Shown here: positions 7,344 to 15,977 of the stretch, in pieces | Numbering within the stretch: the first letter of the stretch is position 1 | Layout: each line of letters begins with the position of its first letter | NCBI RefSeq assembly: GCF_030161095.1 | Contig: NZ_BSPP01000003.1 | Span: 94,089-158,088, forward strand | DNA length: 64,000 nucleotides | Reading direction: 5' to 3' | DNA from: Cypionkella aquatica | Lineage (GTDB): Bacteria; Pseudomonadota; Alphaproteobacteria; Rhodobacterales; Rhodobacteraceae | The notes under the pieces: model-generated | What the model saw: the letters and a program-made list of their open reading frames with translations, nothing else | Told to the model about the DNA's origin: nothing | Database searches by the model: none | Made by a program: the position numbers and the translations under genes

Positions 7344-7771
7344 CGCCTTAGGCCGAGACCCAGCGATTTACGCCCGGTTTGCCCCGACCGCACGATCTGC
7401 ACAAAGCTCCGCAGCATCCGCCCGCTGTCCACCACGCGGTTGAACACCAGCGCAAACAACGCCGGATCACGCCGCGCCAACACCGCCAGCAAGAAGGCCG
7501 GCGTGTCTTTCATATGGCCCTTGGCGCGCACATGCAGAGCGGTCTTGGCCAAAAACGCGGGTTCAACCGCCTCTGCAAATTCCAGCAAGCGGCTGACCTG
7601 CGGCTGTGCGTCCTGATAAAACCCATCGCCAAACGTCCCGGTCATCGCCAGTTGCGCCAAGCCATGCGCCTCGGTGTAAGTGTAGGCTTTTGCCCCGGCA
7701 AGGTTGCGGGCGGTTGCCTTGGGCAGCAACCGCCCCATGGTTGCTGCAAACACGGATTTGTTTGCCATCAT
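7325..7771 (-). CDS. rsr: Ro60 ortholog Rsr, N-terminal TROVE part (frameshifted)
   Basis: The 148 residues from ATG 7771 (MMANKSVFAAT) match the start of bacterial Ro60: the TYTEAHGLAQLAMTGTFGDGFY and LFALVFNRVVDSGRMLRSFVQIVRSG regions are TROVE repeats, the latter ending in TGRKSLGLGLRR where the frame is lost into a stop at 7325. An AAAAGGATAAAG ribosome site supports the chosen start; an upstream GTG-type extension lacks one. It is divergent from rtcR with 172 bases between starts. Whether this is a pseudogene, a sequencing error, a two-piece protein or a frameshifted gene cannot be decided from sequence alone. Confidence 0.85.
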   Translation of the reverse strand: MMANKSVFAATMGRLLPKATARNLAGAKAYTYTEAHGLAQLAMTGTFGDGFYQDAQPQVSRLLEFAEAVEPAFLAKTALHVRAKGHMKDTPAFLLAVLARRDPALFALVFNRVVDSGRMLRSFVQIVRSGQTGRKSLGLGLRRWCRAG

Positions 7772-7943
7772 CTTTATCCTTTTGTTTTCGTGAGTATTTT
7801 TTGCCCGACACCGCCGCAAATGAAAAGTTTTCCATCAAAATCGCCTAAACCCATGAAACCAAAGCGAAATCAGCCGAATCGTCGAAAACACTTTCCATAA
7901 ATCCTATCCATTGGTATCGTGATTTATTATTTTGGATATGATC
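7772..7943. promoter_or_regulatory. rsr-rtcR divergent control region
   Basis: A-T rich compared with its surroundings. It holds a GAAAA-G-TTTTC palindrome at 7822-7832, about 50 bases before the rsr start, a possible operator. A GG-N10-GC sigma54 promoter was searched for by eye in the rsr direction: the closest candidate has TGG and TTTGC separated by 14 rather than 10 bases between the GG and GC, so it is not accepted. Confidence 0.45.
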
Positions 7944-9536
7944 ATGCGCAATGTCGTCATCGGCTTCCTCGGCACCCAGCTGGATATGGGCAAAAATCGC
8001 GCCTGGCGCCCTTCGGTTGAACTGACTCGTCACGCGAAACTTCCGGTGGATCGCTTCGAATTGCTGCATGATCAACGCTACGCCACTTTAGCGGGCCGTA
8101 TTCAGCAAGCCATCGCTGTGGTCTCCCCGGAAACCGAAGTCCGTCTTGTGCGGATGGACATGGCCAACCCGTGGGATTTTGAGGAGGTCTACGGCAAGCT
8201 GTTCGATTTCGCCAAGGATTACGGCTTTGACGAAGACCGCGAGCGTTACCATGTGCATCTGACCACCGGCACGCATGTGGCGCAAATCTGCTGGTTCCTG
8301 CTGACCGAAAGCCGCCATATCCCGGCCAAGCTGCTGCAATCCGGCCCGCCGCGCGGCGATGACACGCCCTATGGCACGATTGATGTGATCGACCTCGATC
8401 TGTCGCGCTATAACGCCCTGCAACAGCGCTTTGACGCGATCAGCCGCGAGTCTGTTTCCTTGCTCAAGGGCGGCATCGAAAGCCAGACGCCCGCCTACAA
8501 CGCCTTGATGGACCGGTTGGAAATGGTGGTCACCCAGTCCGATGCGCCGCTGTTGCTGCTGGGTGAAAACGGCACCGGAAAAAGCCATCTGGCGCAACGG
8601 ATTTACGAGCTAAAGCTGCAACGCCGCCGCGTCAAAGGTCGTCTGGTGCAGATCAACTGCGCCACCCTGCGCGGCGCTAACGCCTTGGCAGCGCTTTTTG
8701 GTCAGCGCCGCTCGGTCACTGGCATCGCAGGCACCGAACGCGCGGGCCTTCTGCGCGAGGCCGATGGCGGCGTGCTTCTGCTCGAGGAAATCGACGCGTT
8801 GGAACCCGATGCACAGGCTTTCCTGCTGCAAGCGATTGAGACGGGGCGCTACTATCCCGTTGGATCAGACAGCGAGGTCACTTCCCGCTTTCAGCTTATC
8901 GCCACCGCCAATGCGGAATTGGGCACGCTGGTTGCGTCAAACCGTCTGCGCCCGGATCTGTTCGCAGTGCTGAACCAATGGTGCTTTCGCACCCTGCCAC
9001 TCCGTGCCCGACGTGCGGATGTCGAAGCCCATATCGCGCATTTCCGCGCCAACGCCGAGCGCATTTTGGGCCGTTCTGTCGGTTTCAACGCCGACGCCAT
9101 GGCCCGCTTTGTACGCTTTGCCCATGATCCTGCGACCCCTTGGCGCGGCAACTTCCGTGACCTATCCGCTTCTGTGCATCGTCTTTGCACTTTGGCGGAA
9201 CGTGGTCGTGTGACTGCGGCTATGGTGGAAGAAGAAATTGAAACGCTTGGCCAGCAGTGGCAATCCACCGCCGCCGATGCCGATCTGGCGCTTTTGGCAG
9301 AGGTGCTGTCAGAACCCCAATCACTGGATGAGTTCGACCGCGCCCAACTCGCGGCGGTAATCCGAGCCTGCCGCGACAGTTCCAGCATCAGTGCAGCGGG
9401 TCGCAGGCTATTCGCGGCCTCGCGGCAAGACAAAAACAGCCAGAACGACGCTGATCGCTTGCGCAAATACCTCGCAAGGTTTGAGTTGGATTGGGCATCA
9501 GTTCAAACAGCGATGTCGAACAATATGGCCAAGTAA
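7944..9536 (+). CDS. rtcR: RtcR-type CARF-AAA+ transcriptional activator
   Basis: RtcR normally senses RNA damage through an N-terminal CARF domain (about 1-175, starting VVIGFLGTQLDMGK) and activates the rtcB operon with sigma54. The 530 residues align end to end with the family: Walker A GENGTGKS (207-214), Walker B GVLLLEEID (276-284), arginine-finger region NRLRPDLFAVLN, and the C-terminal AGRRLFAASRQDKNSQNDADRLRKY DNA-binding part in two stretches. Unusual: the sigma54-contact loop GAFTGA is replaced by RSVTGIA. The start MRNVV at 7944 fits the family; in-frame ATG 7938 and TTG 7932 are alternatives, none with a strong ribosome site. Divergent from rsr. Confidence 0.93.
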   Translation: MRNVVIGFLGTQLDMGKNRAWRPSVELTRHAKLPVDRFELLHDQRYATLAGRIQQAIAVVSPETEVRLVRMDMANPWDFEEVYGKLFDFAKDYGFDEDRERYHVHLTTGTHVAQICWFLLTESRHIPAKLLQSGPPRGDDTPYGTIDVIDLDLSRYNALQQRFDAISRESVSLLKGGIESQTPAYNALMDRLEMVVTQSDAPLLLLGENGTGKSHLAQRIYELKLQRRRVKGRLVQINCATLRGANALAALFGQRRSVTGIAGTERAGLLREADGGVLLLEEIDALEPDAQAFLLQAIETGRYYPVGSDSEVTSRFQLIATANAELGTLVASNRLRPDLFAVLNQWCFRTLPLRARRADVEAHIAHFRANAERILGRSVGFNADAMARFVRFAHDPATPWRGNFRDLSASVHRLCTLAERGRVTAAMVEEEIETLGQQWQSTAADADLALLAEVLSEPQSLDEFDRAQLAAVIRACRDSSSISAAGRRLFAASRQDKNSQNDADRLRKYLARFELDWASVQTAMSNNMAK

Positions 9537-9746
9537 CGGATACCCGCCGTATGGTGCGCGATACACTGATCGTTAAACGATGTCGCGATGATGCCAAAGC
9601 CAGACAGATCACCACCTCGGCTGATAAGGCAGATTTCACACCGCAATCGACGTGAAAAGCGGGCTTTAAAGACTACAATCGCCGAAACACACCGCCAAAG
9701 GCACAAACGCTCCGGCGCATTTCAGCAACCCTCAGTCAGTTGGGCT

Positions 9747-12023
9747 TCAGCCACATTTGGAATGACCGCAATCATTGCAGGTCATGCAGCCCTCTTTCAT
9801 CTGCAACGCATAGCTGCCGCAGGATGGGCAAGCTTTGCCTTTGGGCCGCTCTCCAACCACCATCACCTCGGCCTGCGGATCGGTTTTCAACCCCATCCCC
9901 TCGCCTTCGATGAAGCCAATCGACACCAGATGCCGCTCGATCACGCCGCCGATGGCCGCCAAGATAGACGGAATATAGCGCCCCTCCATCCAAGCCCCGC
10001 CGCGCGGATCGAACACCGCTTTCAGCTCCTCAACCACGAACGAGATATCGCCACCCCGACGGAACACCGCCGAAATCATCCGCGTCAGCGCCACGGTCCA
10101 GGCGAAATGCTCCATGTTCTTCGAGTTGATGAACACCTCAAACGGGCGGCGATGCCCCGCGATGATGATGTCATTGATGGTGATATACAGCGCGTGCTCG
10201 GACCCCGGCCATTTCACCTTATAGGTCTGCCCCTCCAGCGCCGCCGGACGATCGAGTGGATCGGTCAGATAGACCACCTCGCCGCCCGCCACCATCGCCG
10301 GAGCCTCTGCTGGCACCTTGTCGCTGCTTTCCGAAACCGTCAACACCGACCCCGTCACCGCATTGGGGCGATAGGTGGTGCAGCCCTTACAGCCCTGATC
10401 CCAAGCGGCCATATAGACCTCTTTGAACGCCTCAAAGCTGATATCTTCCGGGCAGTTGATGGTCTTGGAAATGCTGCTATCAATCCACTTCTGCGCCGCC
10501 GCCTGCATCCGCACATGATCCAGCGGCGGCAACGTCTGCGCGTTCACAAAGTAATCCGGCAGCGCCGCATCCCCCTTCAACTCGCGCCACAGCCGCACCG
10601 CGTAATCGACGACTTCTTCTTCCGTCCGCGAGCCATCCTTTTGCAGCACCTTGCGCGTGTAAGCATAAGCAAACACCGGCTCAATGCCCGACGACACATT
10701 GCCCGCATACAGGGAAATCGTCCCCGTCGGCGCAATCGAGGTCAGCAATGCATTGCGAATCCCATGCGTGCGGATCGCCTCGCGCACGTCATCATCCATC
10801 TGCATCATATTGCCCGACGCCAGATAGCCCTCGGCCTCAAACAACGGAAATGCGCCCTTTTCCTTGGCCAGATCAACGCTGGCCAAATACGAAGCCCGCG
10901 CAATCGCCTTCATCCAGGCCTCGGTCTGCGCCGCAGCCTCGACCGAGCCATAACGAAGCCCAACCATCAGCAACGCATCGGCCAGCCCGGTGACGCCCAG
11001 ACCAATCCGCCGCTTCGCCTTGGCCTCGGCCTGCTGTTCCGGCAAAGGAAAGCGCGAGGCATCGACCACATTGTCCATCATCCGCACGGCCAGCCGCACC
11101 AGATCATCCATCGCGACGAGGTCCAGCTTGGCGCCCTTGGTGAACGCCCCCGCCACCAGCGTCGGCATATTGATGCTGCCCAAAAGGCACGCGCCATAGG
11201 GTGGCAACGGCTGCTCACCGCACGGGTTGGTCGCCGCAATCGTCTCGCAATAGCCAAGGTTGTTGGCCTTGTTGATGCGGTCGATGAAAATCACGCCGGG
11301 CTCTGCGAAATCATAGGTGTTGCGCATGATTTTGTTCCACAGATCACGCGCTTGCAGGGTGCGGTAGACGCGACCCTGAAACACCAGATCCCACGACGCA
11401 TCCGCCTTGACCGCATCCATGAACGGATCGGTGATCAGCACCGAAAGGTTGAACATCCGCAGCCGGGCTGCATCCTTCTTCGCCTCGATGAACGCTTCCA
11501 CATCCGGGTGATCGCAGCGCATCGTCGCCATCATCGCGCCGCGACGCGACCCCGCCGACATGATGGTGCGACACATCGCATCCCACACATCCATAAAGCT
11601 CAAAGGCCCCGAGGCATCCGCCGCGACCCCTTTCACCTCTGCCCCACGCGGACGGATGGTGCTGAAATCATAACCAATGCCGCCACCCTGCTGCATCGTC
11701 AGCGCGGCTTCTTTCAGGGCATCAAAAATCCCGCCCATGCTGTCCGGCACCGTGCCCATGACGAAACAGTTGAACATCGTGACATTGCGCCCCGTGCCCG
11801 CTCCGGCGGTAATCCGTCCCGCAGGCAAATACTTGAACCCCTCAAGCGCGTTATAGAATCGCTCTTCCCACACCGCAGGCTCGGCTTCCACCTCGGCCAA
11901 AGCCCGCGCAATCCGCCGCCAGCTGTCTTCCACCGAAGCATCAATCGGCGTGCCATCCTGCGCCTTTAGCCGATATTTCATGTCCCAAATTTGCTCGGCG
12001 ATTGGGGCAGAAAAACGGGACAT
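9747..12023 (-). CDS. nrdJ: Adenosylcobalamin-dependent (class II) ribonucleotide reductase
   Basis: Makes deoxyribonucleotides with a B12-derived thiyl radical, independent of oxygen. The 758 residues include the N-terminal substrate-site Cys (NVTMFNCFV), NPCGEQPLPPYG with the N-x-C-x-E radical-site motif, the dehydrogenase-like PTGTISLYAGN loop, and a C-terminal Cys-rich tail (CPSCGSYALQ and CMTCNDCGHSKCG) that regenerates the active-site disulfide and may bind metal. No frameshift. It converges with rtcR and is divergent from the DUF1489 gene. No cobalamin riboswitch was recognised upstream; instead two 19-base direct repeats lie at 12188-12229. Confidence 0.95.
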   Translation of the reverse strand: MSRFSAPIAEQIWDMKYRLKAQDGTPIDASVEDSWRRIARALAEVEAEPAVWEERFYNALEGFKYLPAGRITAGAGTGRNVTMFNCFVMGTVPDSMGGIFDALKEAALTMQQGGGIGYDFSTIRPRGAEVKGVAADASGPLSFMDVWDAMCRTIMSAGSRRGAMMATMRCDHPDVEAFIEAKKDAARLRMFNLSVLITDPFMDAVKADASWDLVFQGRVYRTLQARDLWNKIMRNTYDFAEPGVIFIDRINKANNLGYCETIAATNPCGEQPLPPYGACLLGSINMPTLVAGAFTKGAKLDLVAMDDLVRLAVRMMDNVVDASRFPLPEQQAEAKAKRRIGLGVTGLADALLMVGLRYGSVEAAAQTEAWMKAIARASYLASVDLAKEKGAFPLFEAEGYLASGNMMQMDDDVREAIRTHGIRNALLTSIAPTGTISLYAGNVSSGIEPVFAYAYTRKVLQKDGSRTEEEVVDYAVRLWRELKGDAALPDYFVNAQTLPPLDHVRMQAAAQKWIDSSISKTINCPEDISFEAFKEVYMAAWDQGCKGCTTYRPNAVTGSVLTVSESSDKVPAEAPAMVAGGEVVYLTDPLDRPAALEGQTYKVKWPGSEHALYITINDIIIAGHRRPFEVFINSKNMEHFAWTVALTRMISAVFRRGGDISFVVEELKAVFDPRGGAWMEGRYIPSILAAIGGVIERHLVSIGFIEGEGMGLKTDPQAEVMVVGERPKGKACPSCGSYALQMKEGCMTCNDCGHSKCG

Positions 12024-12187
12024 GGGGGCGGACCTTCCTGATGGAAATTCAAGATTGAGATGGCGTCATCATCCAAGACCAAAGCTCCGACCAAGGGTCT
12101 GGCAACTTGGTTTGGATTCGGTTCAGAGCCGGGTCTTAGCGGCATGCTTCATGCAGAACAAGTCAAGAGAAACACTGTCGGCGAAAC

Positions 12188-12229
12188 AGTTCGACTTTGT
12201 GCTTTGGGGAAGTTCGACTTTGGGCTTTG
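12188..12229. repeat. Two 19-base direct repeats upstream of nrdJ
   Basis: AGTTCGACTTTGTGCTTTG (12188-12206) and AGTTCGACTTTGGGCTTTG (12211-12229) differ at one base and are phased by 23 bases, about two helical turns. They sit in the 282-base gap between divergent nrdJ and the DUF1489 gene and could be tandem operator sites. They do not resemble the palindromic NrdR box. Confidence 0.6.
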
Positions 12230-12305
12230 CGGAACAGATTGCACGGACAAGCCTTGAGCCTACCAGATTTAGCACTATCCTGCACCTTCTAAGTTCGAGG
12301 GACTC

Positions 12306-12731
12306 ATGGCGCTCAACATCCTGAAACTCAGCGTCGGCACCGAGTCGGTCGAAGACCTCTCCGCATGGCACGACGCGCATCGCCATATCTGGAAGCCCGG
12401 CACGACCGAGCATGTCACCCGTATGTGGCCGAAACGCGAGGATGAAATCCTCAACGGTGGCTCGCTTTATTGGGTGATCAAAGGCGTGATCCAAGCCCGC
12501 CAGCGCCTGCTGGGTCTGGCCGAACGCCGCGGCCAAGACGGCATCCTGCGTTGCGCCCTCGTGCTGGATGCCGAAATCATCCGCACCGAAAGCGCCCTGC
12601 GCCGCCCGTTCCAAGGCTGGCGCTACCTGCCGCCAGAAGAATCGCCGCGCGATCTGCCAAAAACCCGCGCGCAGGATGATACCCTGCCCCCCGCCCTCGC
12701 GGCGGCCCTCGCAGAAATCGGCCTTCGCTAA
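12306..12731 (+). CDS. DUF1489 family protein
   Basis: A 141-residue soluble protein widely conserved in alphaproteobacteria. Family features visible are the start MALNILKLSVGTESVEDL, the TRMWPKREDEIL segment and the GGSLYWVIKGVIQARQRLL core. No function is established. No signal peptide or membrane segment. It stands alone, divergent from nrdJ, with a GGGACTC context before ATG. The G+C-rich hairpin downstream separates it from the EamA gene. Confidence 0.85.
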   Translation: MALNILKLSVGTESVEDLSAWHDAHRHIWKPGTTEHVTRMWPKREDEILNGGSLYWVIKGVIQARQRLLGLAERRGQDGILRCALVLDAEIIRTESALRRPFQGWRYLPPEESPRDLPKTRAQDDTLPPALAAALAEIGLR

Positions 12732-12767
12732 CCCCTAAAACTTACCTAAAATTGTTTCATCCGTTCT

Positions 12768-12806
12768 TAAATATCCCACGGGGGTCCGGGGGTGTGAAAC
12801 CCCCGG
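12768..12806. repeat. Rhodobacterales-type intergenic element with hairpin
   Basis: AAATATCCCACGGGGGTCCG followed by a hairpin CCGGGGGT/ACCCCCGG (12786-12806). The same core ATATCC..CGGGGGTCCGG recurs near 50340 and, remarkably, inside xdhA near 23746. Possibly the end of the DUF1489 transcript, but without a clear T-tract. Confidence 0.5.
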
Positions 12807-12858
12807 TTCCGCCATAACCACCCTTCCCTTCCCACAAAATTCGCGCCACAACCCCGAT

Positions 12859-13773
12859 ATGGTCAAACGTCCGCTCTGGCTGCTCGCAGTCCCCGTGATC
12901 TTCCTGCTGCTGTGGTCGGCGGGCTTTGCCATCGCCAAACTGGGCCTGCAACATGCCGAGCCCCTTACCCTGCTGGCCCTGCGCTACACCTGCGTGCTGG
13001 CCCTGCTGCTGCCACTTGCCCTGATCCTGCGCCCACCCTTGCCGAAAACCGCCCGCGCTTGGGCCGATATCGCTGTGACCGGTTTTCTGATCCAAGTGGT
13101 CTATTTCGGCCTGTGCTACATCGCGTTCAAATCCGGCGTCTCGGCTGGCGGGGTTGCGATCATCGTCTGCCTGCAACCGATTCTGGTCGCCCTCGCCGCG
13201 CCCTATACGGTGGGCGAGGCCACCAGTCGGCTGGGCTGGATCGGGCTGGTGCTGGGCCTCGCCGGGGCGGCCATCGCCATCCTTTCGCGCTCCAGCCTGC
13301 AGGCTGAAAACCTTTGGGGTATCCTTTTGACCTTTGGCGCGCTGCTGGGCATCACCGGCGGCACGCTTTATGAAAAACGCTTCGGCACCGGTCAGCACCC
13401 GATCACCGCCAACCTGATCCAATACGCCACCGGCGCCGCCTTTACCCTGCCCGCCGCCTACCTCACCGAAGGCATGGCGGTGCAATGGTCGGCCGAGTTC
13501 ATCCTGATTCTAGGCTACCTTGTGATCGGCAATTCGCTTTTGGCGATCAGCCTGCTCTTGGCGATGATCCGCGCGGGCGAGGTCGCCCGCGTCTCGGCGC
13601 TGTTCTATCTTGTGCCTGCGCTGTCCGCGCTGTTCGCTTGGCCGCTGCTGGGCGAAGCGATGCCACCCTTGGCATGGGCAGGCATGGCGCTGGCGGGTCT
13701 GGGTGTGGCTTTGGTCAGCCGAAAACCAGTCGGAAAAACTGATCAGACCCCCGCAGAAGCCGCAAAATCCTGA
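12859..13773 (+). CDS. EamA/DMT-family membrane transporter
   Basis: A 304-residue inner membrane protein with about ten hydrophobic segments in two EamA repeats: the first opens LWLLAVPVIFLLLWSAGFAIAK and the second starts after the charged loop near GTLYEKRFGTGQHP. DMT carriers export amino acids, metabolites or drugs; the substrate here is not predictable. Starts at ATG 12859. The stop codon abuts the stop of the convergent small secreted protein gene with no bases between them. Confidence 0.88.
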   Translation: MVKRPLWLLAVPVIFLLLWSAGFAIAKLGLQHAEPLTLLALRYTCVLALLLPLALILRPPLPKTARAWADIAVTGFLIQVVYFGLCYIAFKSGVSAGGVAIIVCLQPILVALAAPYTVGEATSRLGWIGLVLGLAGAAIAILSRSSLQAENLWGILLTFGALLGITGGTLYEKRFGTGQHPITANLIQYATGAAFTLPAAYLTEGMAVQWSAEFILILGYLVIGNSLLAISLLLAMIRAGEVARVSALFYLVPALSALFAWPLLGEAMPPLAWAGMALAGLGVALVSRKPVGKTDQTPAEAAKS

Positions 13774-14115
13774 TCACCAGCCGCCCGGATTGCCCGGTTT
13801 GATGCTGCCGTGACCTTCTTCGCCGGTTTCGCTCATCCAGACCACATGCGAGCCCGTGATCGCCACTGACCAGCAGTTTTCGGGGTCTTGGCCATAGGTG
13901 AAGCACATCTTATCGCCCTTCACCGCCCAGGTTCCGGTATAATCTGCGGCGCGAATGGTGCCATCGGCTGCGTAAAACTCACCATAGGCGCCCGAGGCAG
14001 ACATGCTGCCCGACACGGTATTGCCGCTGATCGCAGCGCGGATCGCATCGCCCGTCGCCAGATCAGCCGCAACGGCGGGACTGGCCAGCAAAAGCAGCGG
14101 CAGAATATAGCGCAT
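13774..14115 (-). CDS. Small secreted protein of unknown function
   Basis: The 113-residue product starts at ATG 14115 after a strong GAGGAGG site and has a signal peptide MRYILPLLLLASPAVAA cleaved after AVA. The mature part is about 95 residues with two Cys (KMCFTYGQDPENCWSV) that could form a disulfide, and a G-T-W-A-V-K strand pattern recalling small beta-rich periplasmic proteins. No family recognised beyond similar hypothetical proteins in this order of bacteria. Tail to tail with the EamA gene; hisG lies behind it in the same direction 57 bases away. Confidence 0.75.
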   Translation of the reverse strand: MRYILPLLLLASPAVAADLATGDAIRAAISGNTVSGSMSASGAYGEFYAADGTIRAADYTGTWAVKGDKMCFTYGQDPENCWSVAITGSHVVWMSETGEEGHGSIKPGNPGGW

Positions 14116-14172
14116 CAAAGCCTCCTCAGTTGCCCATAAAGGTAAACTTTCGCCCCGCAAGGTCAAGCCCGC

Positions 14173-14874
14173 TTAAATCTGCGGTAGCGTCAGTCGCAAC
14201 TTGGCCGCCAAGCTGTCCAGAACAGCCCGCGCCTGCGCCCAATCGGCAGAGCGGCTGGCAAACAGCACCGCTTGGCTCTGCAAGATCACAGAATCCGACA
14301 GAATTTTCAGATGGTTCGCCCGCAAGGTTTCCCCCGACGACGTAATATCCGCAATCGCCTCGGCGGTCAGGTTTTTCACCGTGCCCTCGGTCGCGCCCTG
14401 ACTGTCCACCAGTTGATAATCCGCCACCCCTTGTGCTGTCAGAAACTCGCGCACAAGGCGGTGATATTTGGTCGCAATCCGCAACCGAAAGCCATGCGTG
14501 GCGCGAAACGCCGCCGCCGCCGCGTCGAGATCATCCACGGTTTCAACATCAATCCAGCAGCTTGGCACCGCAATGATCAGATCGGCATGGCCAAAGCCAA
14601 GCGGGCTGAGTTCCGCCACCTGCACATCCCAATCCGCCAGCTTGTCGCGCACCAGATCGCTGCCAGTGACGCCCAGATGAATCCGCCCCGCCGCCAACTC
14701 GCGCGGAATTTCCCCCGCCGACAGCATCACCAACTCGACGTCTTCAATGCCTTCAACCGCGCCGGAATACTCCCGCTCGGCCCCAGTCTGGCGCATCGCA
14801 ACCCCCCGCGCGCCGAACCATTCAAAGGTCTTCTCCATCAAACGGCCCTTCGACGGCACCCCGATCTTCAACAT
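14173..14874 (-). CDS. hisG: ATP phosphoribosyltransferase catalytic subunit, short form HisG
   Basis: First step of histidine synthesis: ATP plus PRPP to phosphoribosyl-ATP. At 233 residues it is the short HisG that lacks the C-terminal regulatory domain and needs HisZ, encoded directly upstream with a TGATG stop-start overlap. Visible features are the N-terminal GVPSKGRLME, the LGVTGSDLV loop and the PRPP-loop-like EGTVKNLTAEAIADITSSG. Last gene of the hisS-hisZ-hisG unit. Confidence 0.95.
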   Translation of the reverse strand: MLKIGVPSKGRLMEKTFEWFGARGVAMRQTGAEREYSGAVEGIEDVELVMLSAGEIPRELAAGRIHLGVTGSDLVRDKLADWDVQVAELSPLGFGHADLIIAVPSCWIDVETVDDLDAAAAAFRATHGFRLRIATKYHRLVREFLTAQGVADYQLVDSQGATEGTVKNLTAEAIADITSSGETLRANHLKILSDSVILQSQAVLFASRSADWAQARAVLDSLAAKLRLTLPQI

Positions 14875-15977
14875 CAGATCGCCCCCTTCAACGCCGCGAC
14901 CAAGTGAGGCCGGATGATTCCGCCCACCGCCGGAATAGACCGCCCCGCCCCCAAGCGAGCCGTCAGCGCATCATAACGCCCGCCCGTCGCCACGGCAGGC
15001 ATCCCATTCGCATGGAACGAAAACACAAACCCGTCGTAATACTCCATCGAGGTCCGCCCAAGGCTCGCCTCAAACGCCAGAGTGTCCACCGCCACCCCAC
15101 GCGCCTTCAGCGCCTCCAACCGCGCCGCAAACCGATCCACCGCAGGCGCAATCGCAGGCAACATTGGGGTAATCCCACGCAAATGCCCCAAAGCCGCAGC
15201 CGCCGGAGCCTGCAACCCCAGCAAATCATACAGCAACGCCGCCTCCGGTGCCTTGATCGGCGACGCCTGTGCATCCTCGATCAACGCCTGCGCCCGCGCC
15301 GCAATATCTTCCGGCGCGCGCAAGCCGATGAACGCCCCCGCAGCGGCGATCAAATCATCCGCCGCCCCAGTCGCCAACCGCTCCAGCAACGCCACCCGCC
15401 CCGCCGATACCGCCGCGCGCCCGGCAAAGCGGTCCAACAACGCGCGGAACCGCTTGGGCCGCCAGACATGCCGCAACAAAGCCGCCCGCCGCCGCTCGGT
15501 CGTCTCAAGCCCGCGCACCGCCGCCATCAGTATGCCGATATCCCCGGTCACCGCCCGCAAGCCCAGCCCGCTGACCAGCCCCGCAAACAACGCAAACACT
15601 TCCGCATCCGCAGCCTCTGGCGCTGCGCGATCAAACACCTCGAACCCGACCTGCAAATAGGCGCTGGCCCGGTTGCCCAAGTGCTCCTGCTTGCGGAAAA
15701 CCTCGCCCATGTAGCAATAGCGCGCCGGGTCCGCGCCATCCGCCATATGCGCCTGCACCACTGGCACGGTGAAGTCAGGCCGCAGCATCATCTCGCCCCG
15801 CAACGGGTCTTGGGTGACATAGGCCCGCGCGCGAATATCCTCGCCATAAAGGTCCAGCATCACCTCGGCAGGCAAAAGCACATCCGCCTCAACAGGCATC
15901 GCCCCCGCCGCCTGAAACGCCGCGAACAGCCGTTCCGCCTCGGCCCGGATCACCGCTTTGGTCGCAGGCTGCGTCAT
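14874..15977 (-). CDS. hisZ: ATP phosphoribosyltransferase regulatory subunit HisZ
   Basis: HisZ is a catalytically inactive paralog of histidyl-tRNA synthetase that assembles with short HisG into a hetero-octamer and confers histidine feedback. The 367 residues keep class II synthetase motifs in weakened form ([40 protein letters not shown]). The start is ATG 15977, overlapping the hisS stop by four bases (ATGA); a longer reading frame continues upstream inside hisS but is not plausible. Middle gene of the operon. Confidence 0.93.
   Translation of the reverse strand: MTQPATKAVIRAEAERLFAAFQAAGAMPVEADVLLPAEVMLDLYGEDIRARAYVTQDPLRGEMMLRPDFTVPVVQAHMADGADPARYCYMGEVFRKQEHLGNRASAYLQVGFEVFDRAAPEAADAEVFALFAGLVSGLGLRAVTGDIGILMAAVRGLETTERRRAALLRHVWRPKRFRALLDRFAGRAAVSAGRVALLERLATGAADDLIAAAGAFIGLRAPEDIAARAQALIEDAQASPIKAPEAALLYDLLGLQAPAAAALGHLRGITPMLPAIAPAVDRFAARLEALKARGVAVDTLAFEASLGRTSMEYYDGFVFSFHANGMPAVATGGRYDALTARLGAGRSIPAVGGIIRPHLVAALKGAI

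Noticed and set aside
7822..7852. Sigma54 promoter before rsr
   Set aside because: TGG and TTTGC elements are 14 rather than 10 bases apart between GG and GC; no other candidate.
9588..11969. A 793-codon plus-strand frame opposite nrdJ
   Set aside because: Antisense shadow with the same low-complexity composition; nrdJ is unambiguous.
12024..12305. Cobalamin riboswitch for nrdJ
   Set aside because: No B12-box (GCCACTG-type) was found on the minus strand; only direct repeats are seen.
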